The position numbers and the translations under genes are program-made. This document shows positions 1-9,542 of a stretch of DNA of 64,000 nucleotides, in pieces. Below the pieces are notes generated by a model. That model saw only the letters and a list, made by a program, of their open reading frames with translations, did not search any database and was not told where the DNA came from. Location of the stretch: the NCBI RefSeq assembly GCF_022601975.1, contig NZ_JAKVIR010000007.1:45954-109953 (forward strand), written 5' to 3'. Every line of letters begins with the position of its first letter. The first letter of the stretch is position 1. This DNA is from Pontibacter sp. E15-1. GTDB lineage: Bacteria; Bacteroidota; Bacteroidia; Cytophagales; Hymenobacteraceae.

Positions 1-3000
1 GCCTACGACCCGCGCGGGGGCGTGCTCCCGTCCTGGCTCTCGGGCTGGCAGAAGCTTGCTGAGCAGGTGGGCGTGGATGACTCCAAGATCAGCAACATGG
101 ACCTCTACAGTAAGAGCTTTGGGGCGGGCCGCGTGAGCCTGGGGGGCAACTTGCAGGCACCGGCCTCGGGTTCCGAGACCAACTACTTCGTCATCGCCAA
201 AAGAGACGTGAAGCCTATCCAGGCCCTGTCGTTTTCACCGCAAACCCTAGCGTATACCGTTGTGCAAGGAGCTACGGTAGTTACTAAAACTACGGAGTTG
301 GCTGCTAGCAACGGGTCTCCGTCCGTCGTCCTCAGTAAAAGTGAAGCATCGTGGCTCACCTTGCCCGCTTCCAACTTAGGCACGCTCTCGTTTGGCCCTT
401 CGCAAATAAACTCAAATCTTGCTCCCGGCGTTTACAAAGCAACAGTTACGGCCACGGCAACGGATTACACAACGGCATCCCTCCAAATTGACCTAACTGT
501 AACTAGCGCGACGAGCACATCTCAAGACGCTAAAATCAATTTTGAGCTTTCCAGTTCCAATACCCCAACCGACCATGTGAAGGATGCCGGACTACCGTTT
601 GATGCCGGAAGGCGCTACGGTTGGGTAGACCCCACGACAAAAGAGCCAAGCGACCTCTCCAATAACATGCGCGAACGCTCTGGCTCGGAAGACATACTGC
701 TTCGGACATTTAGCCAGATGCAGGCCAGCAACAGTGGCCAGGTACCCGGATCCTGGGAGTATGTGGTGCCAAATGGGGTTTACAATGTGACCGTGAGTGT
801 AGGAGACCCAAATTACTTTGACAGCAAGCACCAAATAAACGTTGAGGGAAAGGCTGCTATCACAAATTTTGTCCCTTCTCAGCAGCAGGCATTTCAGTCG
901 GCCACGGTTGCCGTGGAGGTAAAGGATGGGAAGTTGACCATCGACGCCGTGGGAGGCACCAACACCAAGCTGAACTATGTGGTGATCAGCCCGACTACGG
1001 CTGGTGTGGATATCATCTCACCAGTGGCGTCTGTTTCATTCACAGGTACGGAGCAATCGGCCAATGTTTATAAAAATGAGGTGTCGATTGCCATAAACGC
1101 TTCTGACAAAGGCGGCTCAGGGCTTGCCACGGTACAGTATAGCCTCAATGGCGGCACATACACAACCTATGCATCCCCAGTGCGCATTACCGAGCAGGGT
1201 AGCTATACCATTCGGGCAAAAGCCACGGACAACAGCGGCAACCAGACAATAACACAGTTGTATAGTTTTAGTATCGTCACCTCCAGCAAGAACAACAATT
1301 ACATGTTTGTCGAGAACATGGACAAGTTTCCTGGAACAGACCAGCTGACTTTCTCCCGAATTCAAATTCCTTGGAGGCGCGAGAACAGTGACGGCAGCTT
1401 TACGCCTTACAACTCCAACCACGACAAAGTCAAGTTACGAATCCATAACAAAGGCACAGGGGCGCTGGTGATCAACAACCTTGTCCTTTCAAACCCAAGT
1501 GCCTGGAAGATTGCCCAGTTGAATGGTATAGACTTCGACAAGGCTACTGATCTGCCGCTGTCTGTCAGCTCGAAATCATATGCCGAGCTTACAGTAGAGT
1601 TTATCGCGGTAGATCAGGCTACGCGAGTGAAAGTGTTGCAGGATATGCTGGCTATTTACTCAAACGATGACCTGACTCCTTACAAAGAGATTCAACTACG
1701 CGGTTTATGGCAGAAACAAGGGGAAGACAAGGCAGAACCACATGCCCAGGAAATCGTGAATGCCTTTGGGTTTGGCACCAAGATTGGCTTCAATGCCTCC
1801 GATGGAGCCTCTGACGGTGACTACATTATGCCTAACTCAGATGAAATCATGTCGGCATTCTTCCTGAGAGTGGACCCAAGCAAGCCTGTATCTGTGTTGC
1901 AGATGGCTGCTTATCACGGCTGCTGCTCAGACGTGGAAACGTTCCAGTGGTATAATAAGAACAGCACCTCCAGTACTGTGTTGTTTACTCACGAGAACCT
2001 CGACGGTCAGTCGCTGCTTCCACGAAGAAACGGTTCTTCAAAAATAGCCCAGGGAACATTTACTCCAACGGCTTCATCCAGCAACCCAACGGCCGCATTC
2101 GGTTTGAGGGTGCAGCGATCTTATTCTGACAGAACCCGCAATTACCAGGGCAAAATAGGCCTCCGGATTTGGAAGGCCGTTGACGCCAGCGGTAAAGTAA
2201 TCCCGAACGCTTATCTGGTGGGTATGGATTACCTCACGTCTCCCTATGTGAACTACGATTACCAGGACAACATCTACTTCATCAGCAATGTGAAGCCTGA
2301 AACGGGCTCTGCCCATTATTCTGAGCTAGCGGCCATACCATCGGCAGCAAACTTCGGAACTGTGATGGCGGGAAGCACTAAGTCTCTTTCTGTCAGCCTG
2401 AAAAATATGGGCCAAACCTACGAGAGCGGCAACGACCCAAGCATCCAGATAAGCAGTGTGGAAATTGTGGGACCTAACGCGAACGAGTTTACCGTGACAC
2501 AACCGGCAACGACTCTGCTCGGACCTCAGGGAACCGTTAACTTAGCAGTTAGCTTCAAAGGGGTAAGTGCCGGGATCAAGAACGCGGCGGTGCTGGTGCA
2601 CTACAGTAACGCTTCCTCTCCGTTGCGCATCCCACTCTATGGAACCGTGAACACCACAAGTACGACTGTTGCTATCCTTAAGCGGGTGAAAGGCGCTGCT
2701 GATACTGACGTGTCGATAGGTGGCAATGTATGGGAGGCAGACAAGGATTACCGTTTCGGTAGCATAAAGCTTGACAAGCAAGTAGTGGAGACCCCGATTG
2801 CGGCCACCGATGAAGATGTACTCTACCAGACGTATCTGTCTGCAGCCAGCGATTTGAGCGAAACGCGCTACGCTATCCCAATTGCGAATGGGAACTACAT
2901 GCTGCGTATGCATTTCGTCGAAAATTACTTCACTGAGCCTGGCACAAGAGTCTTTGACATTAAAATCGAAAACGAGGTTAAACTCTCCAGCTTCGATATT

Positions 3001-3468
3001 TACAGCGAAGTAGGGTATAGAGCAGCTTTGGTAAAAGACTTTGAGGTGAACGTGACCGACGGAACCCTTAACCTGAACTTCAACCCTACCGTGAACCGCT
3101 TGGCAATCGCAGGCTTGGAGATTTTCAAAGTGACGCCGACTTCAACGATTACCTCAGCAATGGGTGCGTTTTCAGAAAACAGTTCTGCGAAAGACCAAAA
3201 GCAAACCTCGCTACAGCTCTACCCTAACCCTACACAGGGAGGCAAGGTGTATATGGGCGTGGCTAACTTCGGGCCAAAAGAAACCTTGCTGATCTCCGTG
3301 CATGATGTACTTGGGCGTGTTGTTTCTACCTTGGAAGCGGTAACTGACCAAGAGGGCAATGCACATGTTGAGCTACTCTCCGGGAACAAACCACTTGAGA
3401 GAGGTCTGTATATCGTGAAAGCGAAGGCTGCCGGTGGCAAAGCGCAAGCAAAGCTACTTATACAGTAA
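1..3468 (+). CDS. Giant T9SS-secreted multidomain protein with two malectin-like domains (5' end outside window)
   Basis: The reading frame is open from base 1, so the true start lies upstream; 1155 residues are visible. The first 66 residues match the end of the repeat module found twice in the next gene (shared YDPR, LSGWQKLAE and SLGGNLQ). A BACON-like all-beta stretch follows (about nt 220-505), then a malectin-like carbohydrate-binding domain (about 530-1005), an OmpL47/Ig-like domain (about 1010-1280), two ASH/Hydin-like beta domains (about 1300-1710 and 2330-2650), a second malectin-like domain (about 2670-3130), and a C-terminal T9SS type A sorting domain (about 3205-3465) with LYPNPTQGGKVY and ending KLLIQ. 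The sorting domain implies export by T9SS and anchoring at or release from the cell surface. The domains suggest glycan binding; no catalytic domain was recognised in the visible part. A terminator follows directly. Confidence 0.88.
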   Translation, partial: AYDPRGGVLPSWLSGWQKLAEQVGVDDSKISNMDLYSKSFGAGRVSLGGNLQAPASGSETNYFVIAKRDVKPIQALSFSPQTLAYTVVQGATVVTKTTELAASNGSPSVVLSKSEASWLTLPASNLGTLSFGPSQINSNLAPGVYKATVTATATDYTTASLQIDLTVTSATSTSQDAKINFELSSSNTPTDHVKDAGLPFDAGRRYGWVDPTTKEPSDLSNNMRERSGSEDILLRTFSQMQASNSGQVPGSWEYVVPNGVYNVTVSVGDPNYFDSKHQINVEGKAAITNFVPSQQQAFQSATVAVEVKDGKLTIDAVGGTNTKLNYVVISPTTAGVDIISPVASVSFTGTEQSANVYKNEVSIAINASDKGGSGLATVQYSLNGGTYTTYASPVRITEQGSYTIRAKATDNSGNQTITQLYSFSIVTSSKNNNYMFVENMDKFPGTDQLTFSRIQIPWRRENSDGSFTPYNSNHDKVKLRIHNKGTGALVINNLVLSNPSAWKIAQLNGIDFDKATDLPLSVSSKSYAELTVEFIAVDQATRVKVLQDMLAIYSNDDLTPYKEIQLRGLWQKQGEDKAEPHAQEIVNAFGFGTKIGFNASDGASDGDYIMPNSDEIMSAFFLRVDPSKPVSVLQMAAYHGCCSDVETFQWYNKNSTSSTVLFTHENLDGQSLLPRRNGSSKIAQGTFTPTASSSNPTAAFGLRVQRSYSDRTRNYQGKIGLRIWKAVDASGKVIPNAYLVGMDYLTSPYVNYDYQDNIYFISNVKPETGSAHYSELAAIPSAANFGTVMAGSTKSLSVSLKNMGQTYESGNDPSIQISSVEIVGPNANEFTVTQPATTLLGPQGTVNLAVSFKGVSAGIKNAAVLVHYSNASSPLRIPLYGTVNTTSTTVAILKRVKGAADTDVSIGGNVWEADKDYRFGSIKLDKQVVETPIAATDEDVLYQTYLSAASDLSETRYAIPIANGNYMLRMHFVENYFTEPGTRVFDIKIENEVKLSSFDIYSEVGYRAALVKDFEVNVTDGTLNLNFNPTVNRLAIAGLEIFKVTPTSTITSAMGAFSENSSAKDQKQTSLQLYPNPTQGGKVYMGVANFGPKETLLISVHDVLGRVVSTLEAVTDQEGNAHVELLSGNKPLERGLYIVKAKAAGGKAQAKLLIQ

Positions 3469-3863
3469 ATAACCTAATAAAAAAAGGAAGCACTGCTATC
3501 TGCAGTGCTTCCTTTTTTTATGCAAAATATTTTTTAGTGTTGCAACAAGCTTAAGTTGCTCAAACAGATGATTTATTTAATGAAACGTAAAGACCTGTAA
3601 GCCTTTATCTCGTATGTATAATTACATATTCAGATCAAATTAATCAAAATTAATCTTAAAGTAATACCGGGTTTAAACAAGCTTCTTATGTCCGATAATC
3701 TAAATAAACAGCGGGTGAATAAAAGCTTACGTGAGTTCAGTTACAGTAAGTCTTATATAATTGCTGCCAAGGCTCAAGAGCCGTTTTTTTATAAATTATA
3801 GTATCTTATAACTAACCCTCCTCGAAGTTAATACATAGCTCACGCTAAGTACTGCTACCTACC
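3469..3863. other. AT-rich spacer between the two giant T9SS genes
   Basis: After the terminator at 3481-3519 this spacer of about 395 bp is AT-rich and holds no plausible gene. It should carry the promoter of the 1802-residue protein, but no TAnnTTTG -7 element was identified. A weak 4-bp hairpin followed by seven T lies at about 3771-3790. Confidence 0.5.
3481..3519 (+). terminator. Rho-independent terminator of the first T9SS protein
   Basis: A perfect 11-bp stem (GGAAGCACTGC at 3486-3496 with GCAGTGCTTCC at 3502-3512) has a 5-nt loop. It is preceded by five A and followed by seven T, and sits 13 bases after the stop codon. Confidence 0.9.
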
Positions 3864-6800
3864 ATGAAAACTACTTTTACTCACAAATTCCGCACAGCGG
3901 TTTTGCTTAACCGTATGTGCCTCATATTATTACTTACCATATACCTCTGCCTCACAAGCCATGTGTATGGTATAAACTTAACGAAGGGAGTTTCCTCCCT
4001 TGATGCAGTTCCCCCAGGCATCGCCGCCAATACAGGTGGTGTTGCACGTGCTAATTTCCAGCGAGCCGGTGAGCCATGTTCTCCTGAGAGCATGCTCCCA
4101 TGCGACCAGCTAAAAGTGGCGGTGCCCTTTGTGTTGGATTTTGAGGCAAGTGAGGTGGGTATCCCGGATATTAATGGATTGGGTACCGGTTTTACGCTCG
4201 TAAGCCCTTATTCCGGCACGCGCCTCGCAGCAGATGGGAAAGTGAGTGACCTCAGCATACCTGGGTATGAATCCTCGAAAATAAAGCTAAACAGCGGCCA
4301 TCTGGAGTTAACTACCAACAAGGGAATTGCTTACCGCGACCAGAACAATCAACTTAACGCCTTGGGGGTCAAGGTGGACAGCCGAGAAATTTTGCAGGTA
4401 GAGACCACTGTGCTGAATCCGTTCTATGGCACCAAAGCAGAGCAGGCCGGACTGTGGTTTGGGGTAGATGACAAAACATACATCAAGCTCACCATCATCG
4501 GAAACAAAGTAGAACTGCGCCGCGAGATACATGATATAACAGCAGGCGTAGGGTCAACCGACCAACGTATCACAAACTTCGTCAGTGGGCTTGACCGGGC
4601 ATCGGTGCAGCTAAGGTTGGTGATTGACCCAGTTAATGAAACCGTGGAAGGCTACTATGCAGTGAATGGGGCATCGTTTATTAATGTTGGGCAAACCTAC
4701 GAAACCGCCAGCCTAGGCATAGCCGGTATGGGACTAACCAACAATACCGCCAATACCGGAATTTACGCCACACACAGGAACGGCTCGCAGCCAGTCCTAT
4801 ATACTTTCTCTGATTTTGCCATATCGTCCCCGACGCCTTTACCACCATCAAACCGTGATCCGGTGGTAGTGGAGGCCCCGAAAGATCAGGTGCTTCAACC
4901 CGGGAAGTCTTTTTCGTTCTCAGCGGGGGCCTACGCAGACCCCGATCCCTGGGATGCATTAGTGTATACGGCATCCTTGGCTGATGAAAGCCCGTTGCCG
5001 AACTGGTTAACATTTGATGCCGTCAAAGCTGTTTTCAGCGGAACCGCTCCCACACAAAGTAAAGTGCTGTATGTGAAGGTAAGAGCTACAGACAAAAAAG
5101 GAGCTTCGGTAACCGCTACGTTTAAAGTGATGGTGCCAGAGGCTGGGGCTGCGCTGGTCTCCAACATTCAGGCCAGCAGCGGCAGTAGCTATGCCCAGGC
5201 CCAGCTGGCCGTAGGCGCAACCCACTACACCGACCGCGCCTATACTATCACCAGCGTTCCCTCGCTGCTGAGTGGGGCCATCCTGGTACGCACGGCCAAC
5301 GACGACAAGCGCAGCACCGCCTCCGCTTTGCTGGGCTTCGACCTCTCGGGCCCGGCCACCCTCTACGTGGCCTACGACCCGCGCAGCAGCGCCTTGCCCG
5401 CCTGGCTGTCGGGCTGGCAGAAACTGGCCGAGCGGGTGGGCGTCAATGACCCCAAGATCAGCCATATGGAGCTCTATAGCAAGGCTTTCCCCGCCGGGGC
5501 CGTGAGCCTGGGGGGCAACCTGCAGGCCCCCGCTGTGGGTGCCCAGAACAACTACTTTGTGCTGGCAAAGGCCGTAGACCAGGCCGCCCAGTATACCCTG
5601 GCGGTGAGCGCCGGGGCCGGTGGCAGCATGTCCAAGAGCCCCGACCAGCCGACCTACGCCTCCGGGGCGCAGGTAACCCTGACGGCCATCCCGGCCCAGG
5701 GCTACGTGTTCGTTGGCTGGGGCGGCGACGCGTCGGGCACCACAAACCCGCTGTCCGTGACCATGAACCGCGACAAGTCCATCTCGGCCTCCTTCGCCCT
5801 GGCCCCGCAGCCGGGGGCGCTGGTGAGCAACATCCAGGCCAGCAGCGGCAGTAGCTATGCCCAGTCCCAGCTGGCCGTGGGGGTAGCCCACTACACCGAC
5901 CGCACCTATACCATCTCCAGCGTGCCTGCGCTGCTGAGTGGGGCCATCCTGGTGCGCACGGCCAACGACGACAAGCGCAGCACCGCCTCCGCTTTGCTGG
6001 GCTTCGACCTCTCGGGCCCGGCCACCCTCTACGTGGCCTACGACCCGCGCAGCAGCGCCCTGCCCGCCTGGCTGTCTGGCTGGCAGAAGCTGGCCGAGCG
6101 TGTGGGCGTCGATGACCCCAAGATTAGCCACATGGAGCTCTACAGCAAGGCTTTCCCCGCCGGGGCCGTGAGCCTGGGGGGCAACCTGCAGAGCCCCGCC
6201 GTAGGTGCCCAGAACAACTACTTTGTGCTGGCAAAGGCCGCCTCCAGCGGAAGCCAAATTCCGGTGGCGAACGCGGGACCAGACAAACAAATCACCCTTC
6301 CCACCAACAGTGTGCTTCTGGAGGGCTCAGGGAGTGATGCTGACGGCACGATTCAGGAGTACAGGTGGCGACAGATAAGCGGCCCCTCTACGGCAGCCTT
6401 TAGCACCAAGGCGGTTGCGCAGCCCACAGTTCAGAACCTGATAGCAGGGAACTATGTGTTCGGACTCATCGTGGTAGACAACGCGGGAAACCTGAGCCCT
6501 GAAGATGCAGTGACTGTATCCGTTGCGCCTGCACCGTCGAATTCCGCCTGCCTGCCAATCAGTATGTTCCCGTGTAAACAGCTGCGTGTAAGCCTGCCCT
6601 TAAACCTTAGCTTCGACGGGCCTGTCTCAAACACTGTGGCTGATAAAAAAGGTGCCGGTACAGGTTTTACAATGATCGACGCGCCCTCTGAACCCCGAAC
6701 CCCTGAGGATAGCACGCCCTCTTACCCTGGCATTCCGGGATATGAGCCCGCCAATCTATCGCTAAATGCCGGGGCGCTGGAGCTGACGACCAATAAAGGC

Positions 6801-9272
6801 ATTGCGTATGCAGGCAACAATAATCAACTCAACACCTTGGGAGTAGAGGTGGCCACGATGGGAGAGCTCCTCATAGAGACAGCCCTTGTCAACCCCTATG
6901 TAGGGACGGCCTCGCAGCAGGCGGGACTGTGGCTTGGCTTGGGCGATAAAACATATGTGAAGTTAGCGGTGGTGAACTCCAAGATAGAATTGCGCCGAGA
7001 ACTGAATGATGCCTCCAACGGTAGTGGAGATGGCCGTCTCTCTGGAACGATAAGCGGATTAGCCAGCAAGCGCTTAAACCTGCGCATGACCATGAACCCA
7101 GGCACACAAGTAGTGGAGGGTTTCTACTCTATTGATGACGGAGCAACCTATAAAACAATCGGGACGGTCAGCGTATCAGGCATGGGAATCACAAACGGCT
7201 ATGCTTATACCGGGATTTTTGCAACGCACCGCAATGGCACAAGCCCCGTCGTGTATACATTCGATGATTTCTCTGTCGAGACTGTGCGCCCCTATGTGAC
7301 GGCCGTGCGGCCAGCAAACGGAGCAGTTAATTTACCCTTAGACCAATCCGTGTCGGTGGATCTCGCGTTTCCGAGTGGTCAGTCTATTAACGGCAATACG
7401 GTAAACACGAGCACGGTGAAGCTTTACACGGTGGAGATAGGCGGAGGCAAGGAAGTAGCGGGCACCGTGGTAAACGCAACCGCTGCCGGAGATGCCATCA
7501 CGCTTTCGGCCCCGCTCAAGCCCAACATGACGTATGAGTTTGTGATCACGGATATGGTGAAAGACGGCAACGGGTATGCCATGGTGCCTTTTGTATCCCG
7601 CTTTACCACAACCAGCAGCGTGCCCGAAACCCCCACTGACTTATCGGGGGTGTCTTTCACGGAACAGACCCTGATTGACAAAACTTTTGGCACCGTAGGC
7701 TTTACCAGTTTGGCTATCGGGCCCGACCACCGGCTGTATGCCGCTTCCTCTGACGGTAGGATTGAGCGGTGGGATCTTAACGCGGATGGCACCCTTGATA
7801 ACCACATCACGATAAGCCCTTTTGGGGCGGAGAAGCGCTTGCTTATCGGCCTACGCTTCGACCCGGCTGCTTCCGCATCAAATCTCACTGTGTGGGTCAG
7901 CCATTCATCAGGCTTGTTTAACAACCCGCCGGCATGGTCTGGTAAGATCTCGAAGATAAACCTGGGCAATCCATACAGTCCACAGGTAACCGATTATGTG
8001 ATTAACTTACCCCGTTCTTATAAAGACCATGCAACCAATGGCATAGACTTTGGGCCCGATGGCGCGCTGTATTTTACGCAAGGCAGCAACACCGCCATGG
8101 GAGATCCGGATGCCGCCTGGGGGAACCGTAAAGAAGAGCTCCTGACAGCGGCCGTGCTCCGGCTGGATATAGCCAGGGCGCAGCAGATCGGCATACCACT
8201 AGATGCTAAAACGGGAGAAGGCGGCACTTATAACCCCTCTAGCCCCGAAGCGCCTCTCACGGTTTACGCCTCAGGGGTACGGAATGCCTATGATCTGGTG
8301 TGGCACTCGAACAAAGAGCTGTATGTGCCTACCAACGGATCAGCCGCTGGGGGGAACACACCCGCGCTTCTTTCCGGCACGAAGTGGTCGAACGGGCAGG
8401 CATTCCCGGGGCCTGATGTGGCTTCTGTGAATGATGTGCGCGTTTCACAGAACGACTACTTGTTCAGAGTCGCGAAAGGAGGCTATTACGGACACCCCAA
8501 CACCCTCCGCAACGAATACATCATGAATGGGGGCAACCCCACAAACCGCCAGGATCCCGGAGAGGTTGTCTGGACTGTGAACAATGTGGAGTATGGATAC
8601 CCTGTGGGCACGCCCGTCGAACCCAATTACCGTGGCTGGGCGTACGACTTTGGCTTGAACATCTCGCCAAATGGCGTAATTGAGTATAAAAGCAATGCCT
8701 TCGGAGGAAAACTGAAAGGGAAGCTGTTGGTTTGCCGTTTTAGCGGGGGCGACGACGTGATTGTGCTGGAGCCTGGCGTTTCCAATAAAGACATTATCCG
8801 GGCAACCGAAGGAATCAAAATCCCCGGGTTCCGGCGCCCATTCGCAAACCCGTTGGATATTATCGAAGATGTTAAGAACGGAAACCTGTATTTATCTGAG
8901 TATCACGACGGGAATGGCGGCGGACAGCCGCGCATCACGCTTTTGAAAGCAGACCAGCCGGCCATGGCCGCTACGGGCGTTTCACAGGCAAGAAGCGGTG
9001 CGTCCGTGCCCGGCAGGCTTAGCGTATACCCCAACCCAACGTCAGATGGCAAAGTGTTCGTGAGTGTCCAGCAATTCGGGATGAAGGAGCCAGTGCGCAT
9101 TTCAGTTCTGGATACCTCGGGCCGGGTGGTGCATACCGAATCGCTGCTGACCGATGCCGGGGGAGCCGGTAAAGTTGAACTGCGTCTTGACAAAGCGACC
9201 CCACATGGTGTATACATTATCAAGGCTACTTCCTCCGCTGCAATGGAAGTAGGCAAATTGCTCATACAATAA
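3864..9272 (+). CDS. Giant T9SS-secreted protein with duplicated beta modules and a sorbosone-dehydrogenase-like propeller
   Basis: 1802 residues. A long N-terminal hydrophobic segment (about 18-36) serves as signal sequence. Modules in order: a LamG/concanavalin-like domain (about 72-321); an He_PIG cadherin-like domain (about 335-430); repeat module copy 1 (430-569); an InlB/List-Bact-type repeat with GWGGDASGTT (about 575-650); repeat module copy 2 (652-791); a PKD-like domain starting NAGPDKQITLP (about 797-890); a second LamG-like domain, paralogous to the first (about 896-1140); a Big_5 Ig-like domain (about 1145-1255); a glucose/sorbosone-dehydrogenase-like beta-propeller (about 1270-1700, GIDFGPDGALYFTQG and YASGVRNAYDL); and a T9SS type A sorting domain (about 1715-1802, VYPNPTSDGKV to KLLIQ). 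The propeller may be a PQQ-type sugar dehydrogenase, with the other modules binding glycans or spacing. The substrate cannot be inferred. Codons 430-790 are markedly more GC-rich than the rest. Confidence 0.88.
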   Translation: MKTTFTHKFRTAVLLNRMCLILLLTIYLCLTSHVYGINLTKGVSSLDAVPPGIAANTGGVARANFQRAGEPCSPESMLPCDQLKVAVPFVLDFEASEVGIPDINGLGTGFTLVSPYSGTRLAADGKVSDLSIPGYESSKIKLNSGHLELTTNKGIAYRDQNNQLNALGVKVDSREILQVETTVLNPFYGTKAEQAGLWFGVDDKTYIKLTIIGNKVELRREIHDITAGVGSTDQRITNFVSGLDRASVQLRLVIDPVNETVEGYYAVNGASFINVGQTYETASLGIAGMGLTNNTANTGIYATHRNGSQPVLYTFSDFAISSPTPLPPSNRDPVVVEAPKDQVLQPGKSFSFSAGAYADPDPWDALVYTASLADESPLPNWLTFDAVKAVFSGTAPTQSKVLYVKVRATDKKGASVTATFKVMVPEAGAALVSNIQASSGSSYAQAQLAVGATHYTDRAYTITSVPSLLSGAILVRTANDDKRSTASALLGFDLSGPATLYVAYDPRSSALPAWLSGWQKLAERVGVNDPKISHMELYSKAFPAGAVSLGGNLQAPAVGAQNNYFVLAKAVDQAAQYTLAVSAGAGGSMSKSPDQPTYASGAQVTLTAIPAQGYVFVGWGGDASGTTNPLSVTMNRDKSISASFALAPQPGALVSNIQASSGSSYAQSQLAVGVAHYTDRTYTISSVPALLSGAILVRTANDDKRSTASALLGFDLSGPATLYVAYDPRSSALPAWLSGWQKLAERVGVDDPKISHMELYSKAFPAGAVSLGGNLQSPAVGAQNNYFVLAKAASSGSQIPVANAGPDKQITLPTNSVLLEGSGSDADGTIQEYRWRQISGPSTAAFSTKAVAQPTVQNLIAGNYVFGLIVVDNAGNLSPEDAVTVSVAPAPSNSACLPISMFPCKQLRVSLPLNLSFDGPVSNTVADKKGAGTGFTMIDAPSEPRTPEDSTPSYPGIPGYEPANLSLNAGALELTTNKGIAYAGNNNQLNTLGVEVATMGELLIETALVNPYVGTASQQAGLWLGLGDKTYVKLAVVNSKIELRRELNDASNGSGDGRLSGTISGLASKRLNLRMTMNPGTQVVEGFYSIDDGATYKTIGTVSVSGMGITNGYAYTGIFATHRNGTSPVVYTFDDFSVETVRPYVTAVRPANGAVNLPLDQSVSVDLAFPSGQSINGNTVNTSTVKLYTVEIGGGKEVAGTVVNATAAGDAITLSAPLKPNMTYEFVITDMVKDGNGYAMVPFVSRFTTTSSVPETPTDLSGVSFTEQTLIDKTFGTVGFTSLAIGPDHRLYAASSDGRIERWDLNADGTLDNHITISPFGAEKRLLIGLRFDPAASASNLTVWVSHSSGLFNNPPAWSGKISKINLGNPYSPQVTDYVINLPRSYKDHATNGIDFGPDGALYFTQGSNTAMGDPDAAWGNRKEELLTAAVLRLDIARAQQIGIPLDAKTGEGGTYNPSSPEAPLTVYASGVRNAYDLVWHSNKELYVPTNGSAAGGNTPALLSGTKWSNGQAFPGPDVASVNDVRVSQNDYLFRVAKGGYYGHPNTLRNEYIMNGGNPTNRQDPGEVVWTVNNVEYGYPVGTPVEPNYRGWAYDFGLNISPNGVIEYKSNAFGGKLKGKLLVCRFSGGDDVIVLEPGVSNKDIIRATEGIKIPGFRRPFANPLDIIEDVKNGNLYLSEYHDGNGGGQPRITLLKADQPAMAATGVSQARSGASVPGRLSVYPNPTSDGKVFVSVQQFGMKEPVRISVLDTSGRVVHTESLLTDAGGAGKVELRLDKATPHGVYIIKATSSAAMEVGKLLIQ
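5151..5571 (+). repeat. GC-rich protein-coding repeat module, copy 1
   Basis: About 140 codons starting ALVSNIQASSG. Copy 2 begins exactly 666 nt later (222 codons), and the second halves of the two copies differ at only a dozen or so positions when read side by side. A more diverged third copy begins the window (1-198) in the preceding gene. Confidence 0.9.
5817..6237 (+). repeat. GC-rich protein-coding repeat module, copy 2
   Basis: Second copy of the ALVSNIQASSG module, in frame with copy 1 and separated from it by an InlB-like repeat domain. Shared motifs are TANDDKRSTASALLGF, LPAWLSGWQKLAERVGV and SLGGNLQ. The module looks like a small beta-sandwich or carbohydrate-binding-like unit; its family name is unknown to me. 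Confidence 0.9.
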
Positions 9273-9281
9273 AAAGGCAGG

Positions 9282-9342
9282 GCCAGAGCGCTCACAAGGC
9301 TACCGCAGGTGTATCTTGCGGTAGCCTTGTGAGCGCTCTGGC
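9282..9342. terminator. Very long perfect hairpin after the second T9SS gene
   Basis: The left arm 9282-9307 and right arm 9317-9342 are exact reverse complements (26 bp) around a 9-nt loop. It begins 10 bases after the stop codon, is preceded by AAAAA and followed by TTCTTT. Position fits a terminator, but the stem is about twice the usual length and the U tract is weak. Confidence 0.7.
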
Positions 9343-9542
9343 TTCTTTAGCTGTGGCATATCGCCCGATATGCATCTGGTGCGCTCAGAAAAAGACATAC
9401 CTGCCGTTGGTGGAAGGCAATTTTTAAGCAAGCTGACGTTGACATAGACAGCGCTGTCGCGCATTTCGGATAAAAAAATATATTTTATAAAACCTATATA
9501 AAATTTTAACGTTCCTGATATAAATTATAAGAATACACAGCT

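Noticed and set aside
5151..6237. Possible CRISPR-like or tandem-repeat array
   Set aside because: There are only two long copies with a 666-nt period, both in one coding frame; it is a protein-domain duplication.
5007..6290. 427-codon open frame on the minus strand
   Set aside because: It is the complement of the GC-rich T9SS repeat modules; its repeats simply mirror those modules and it has no family resemblance.
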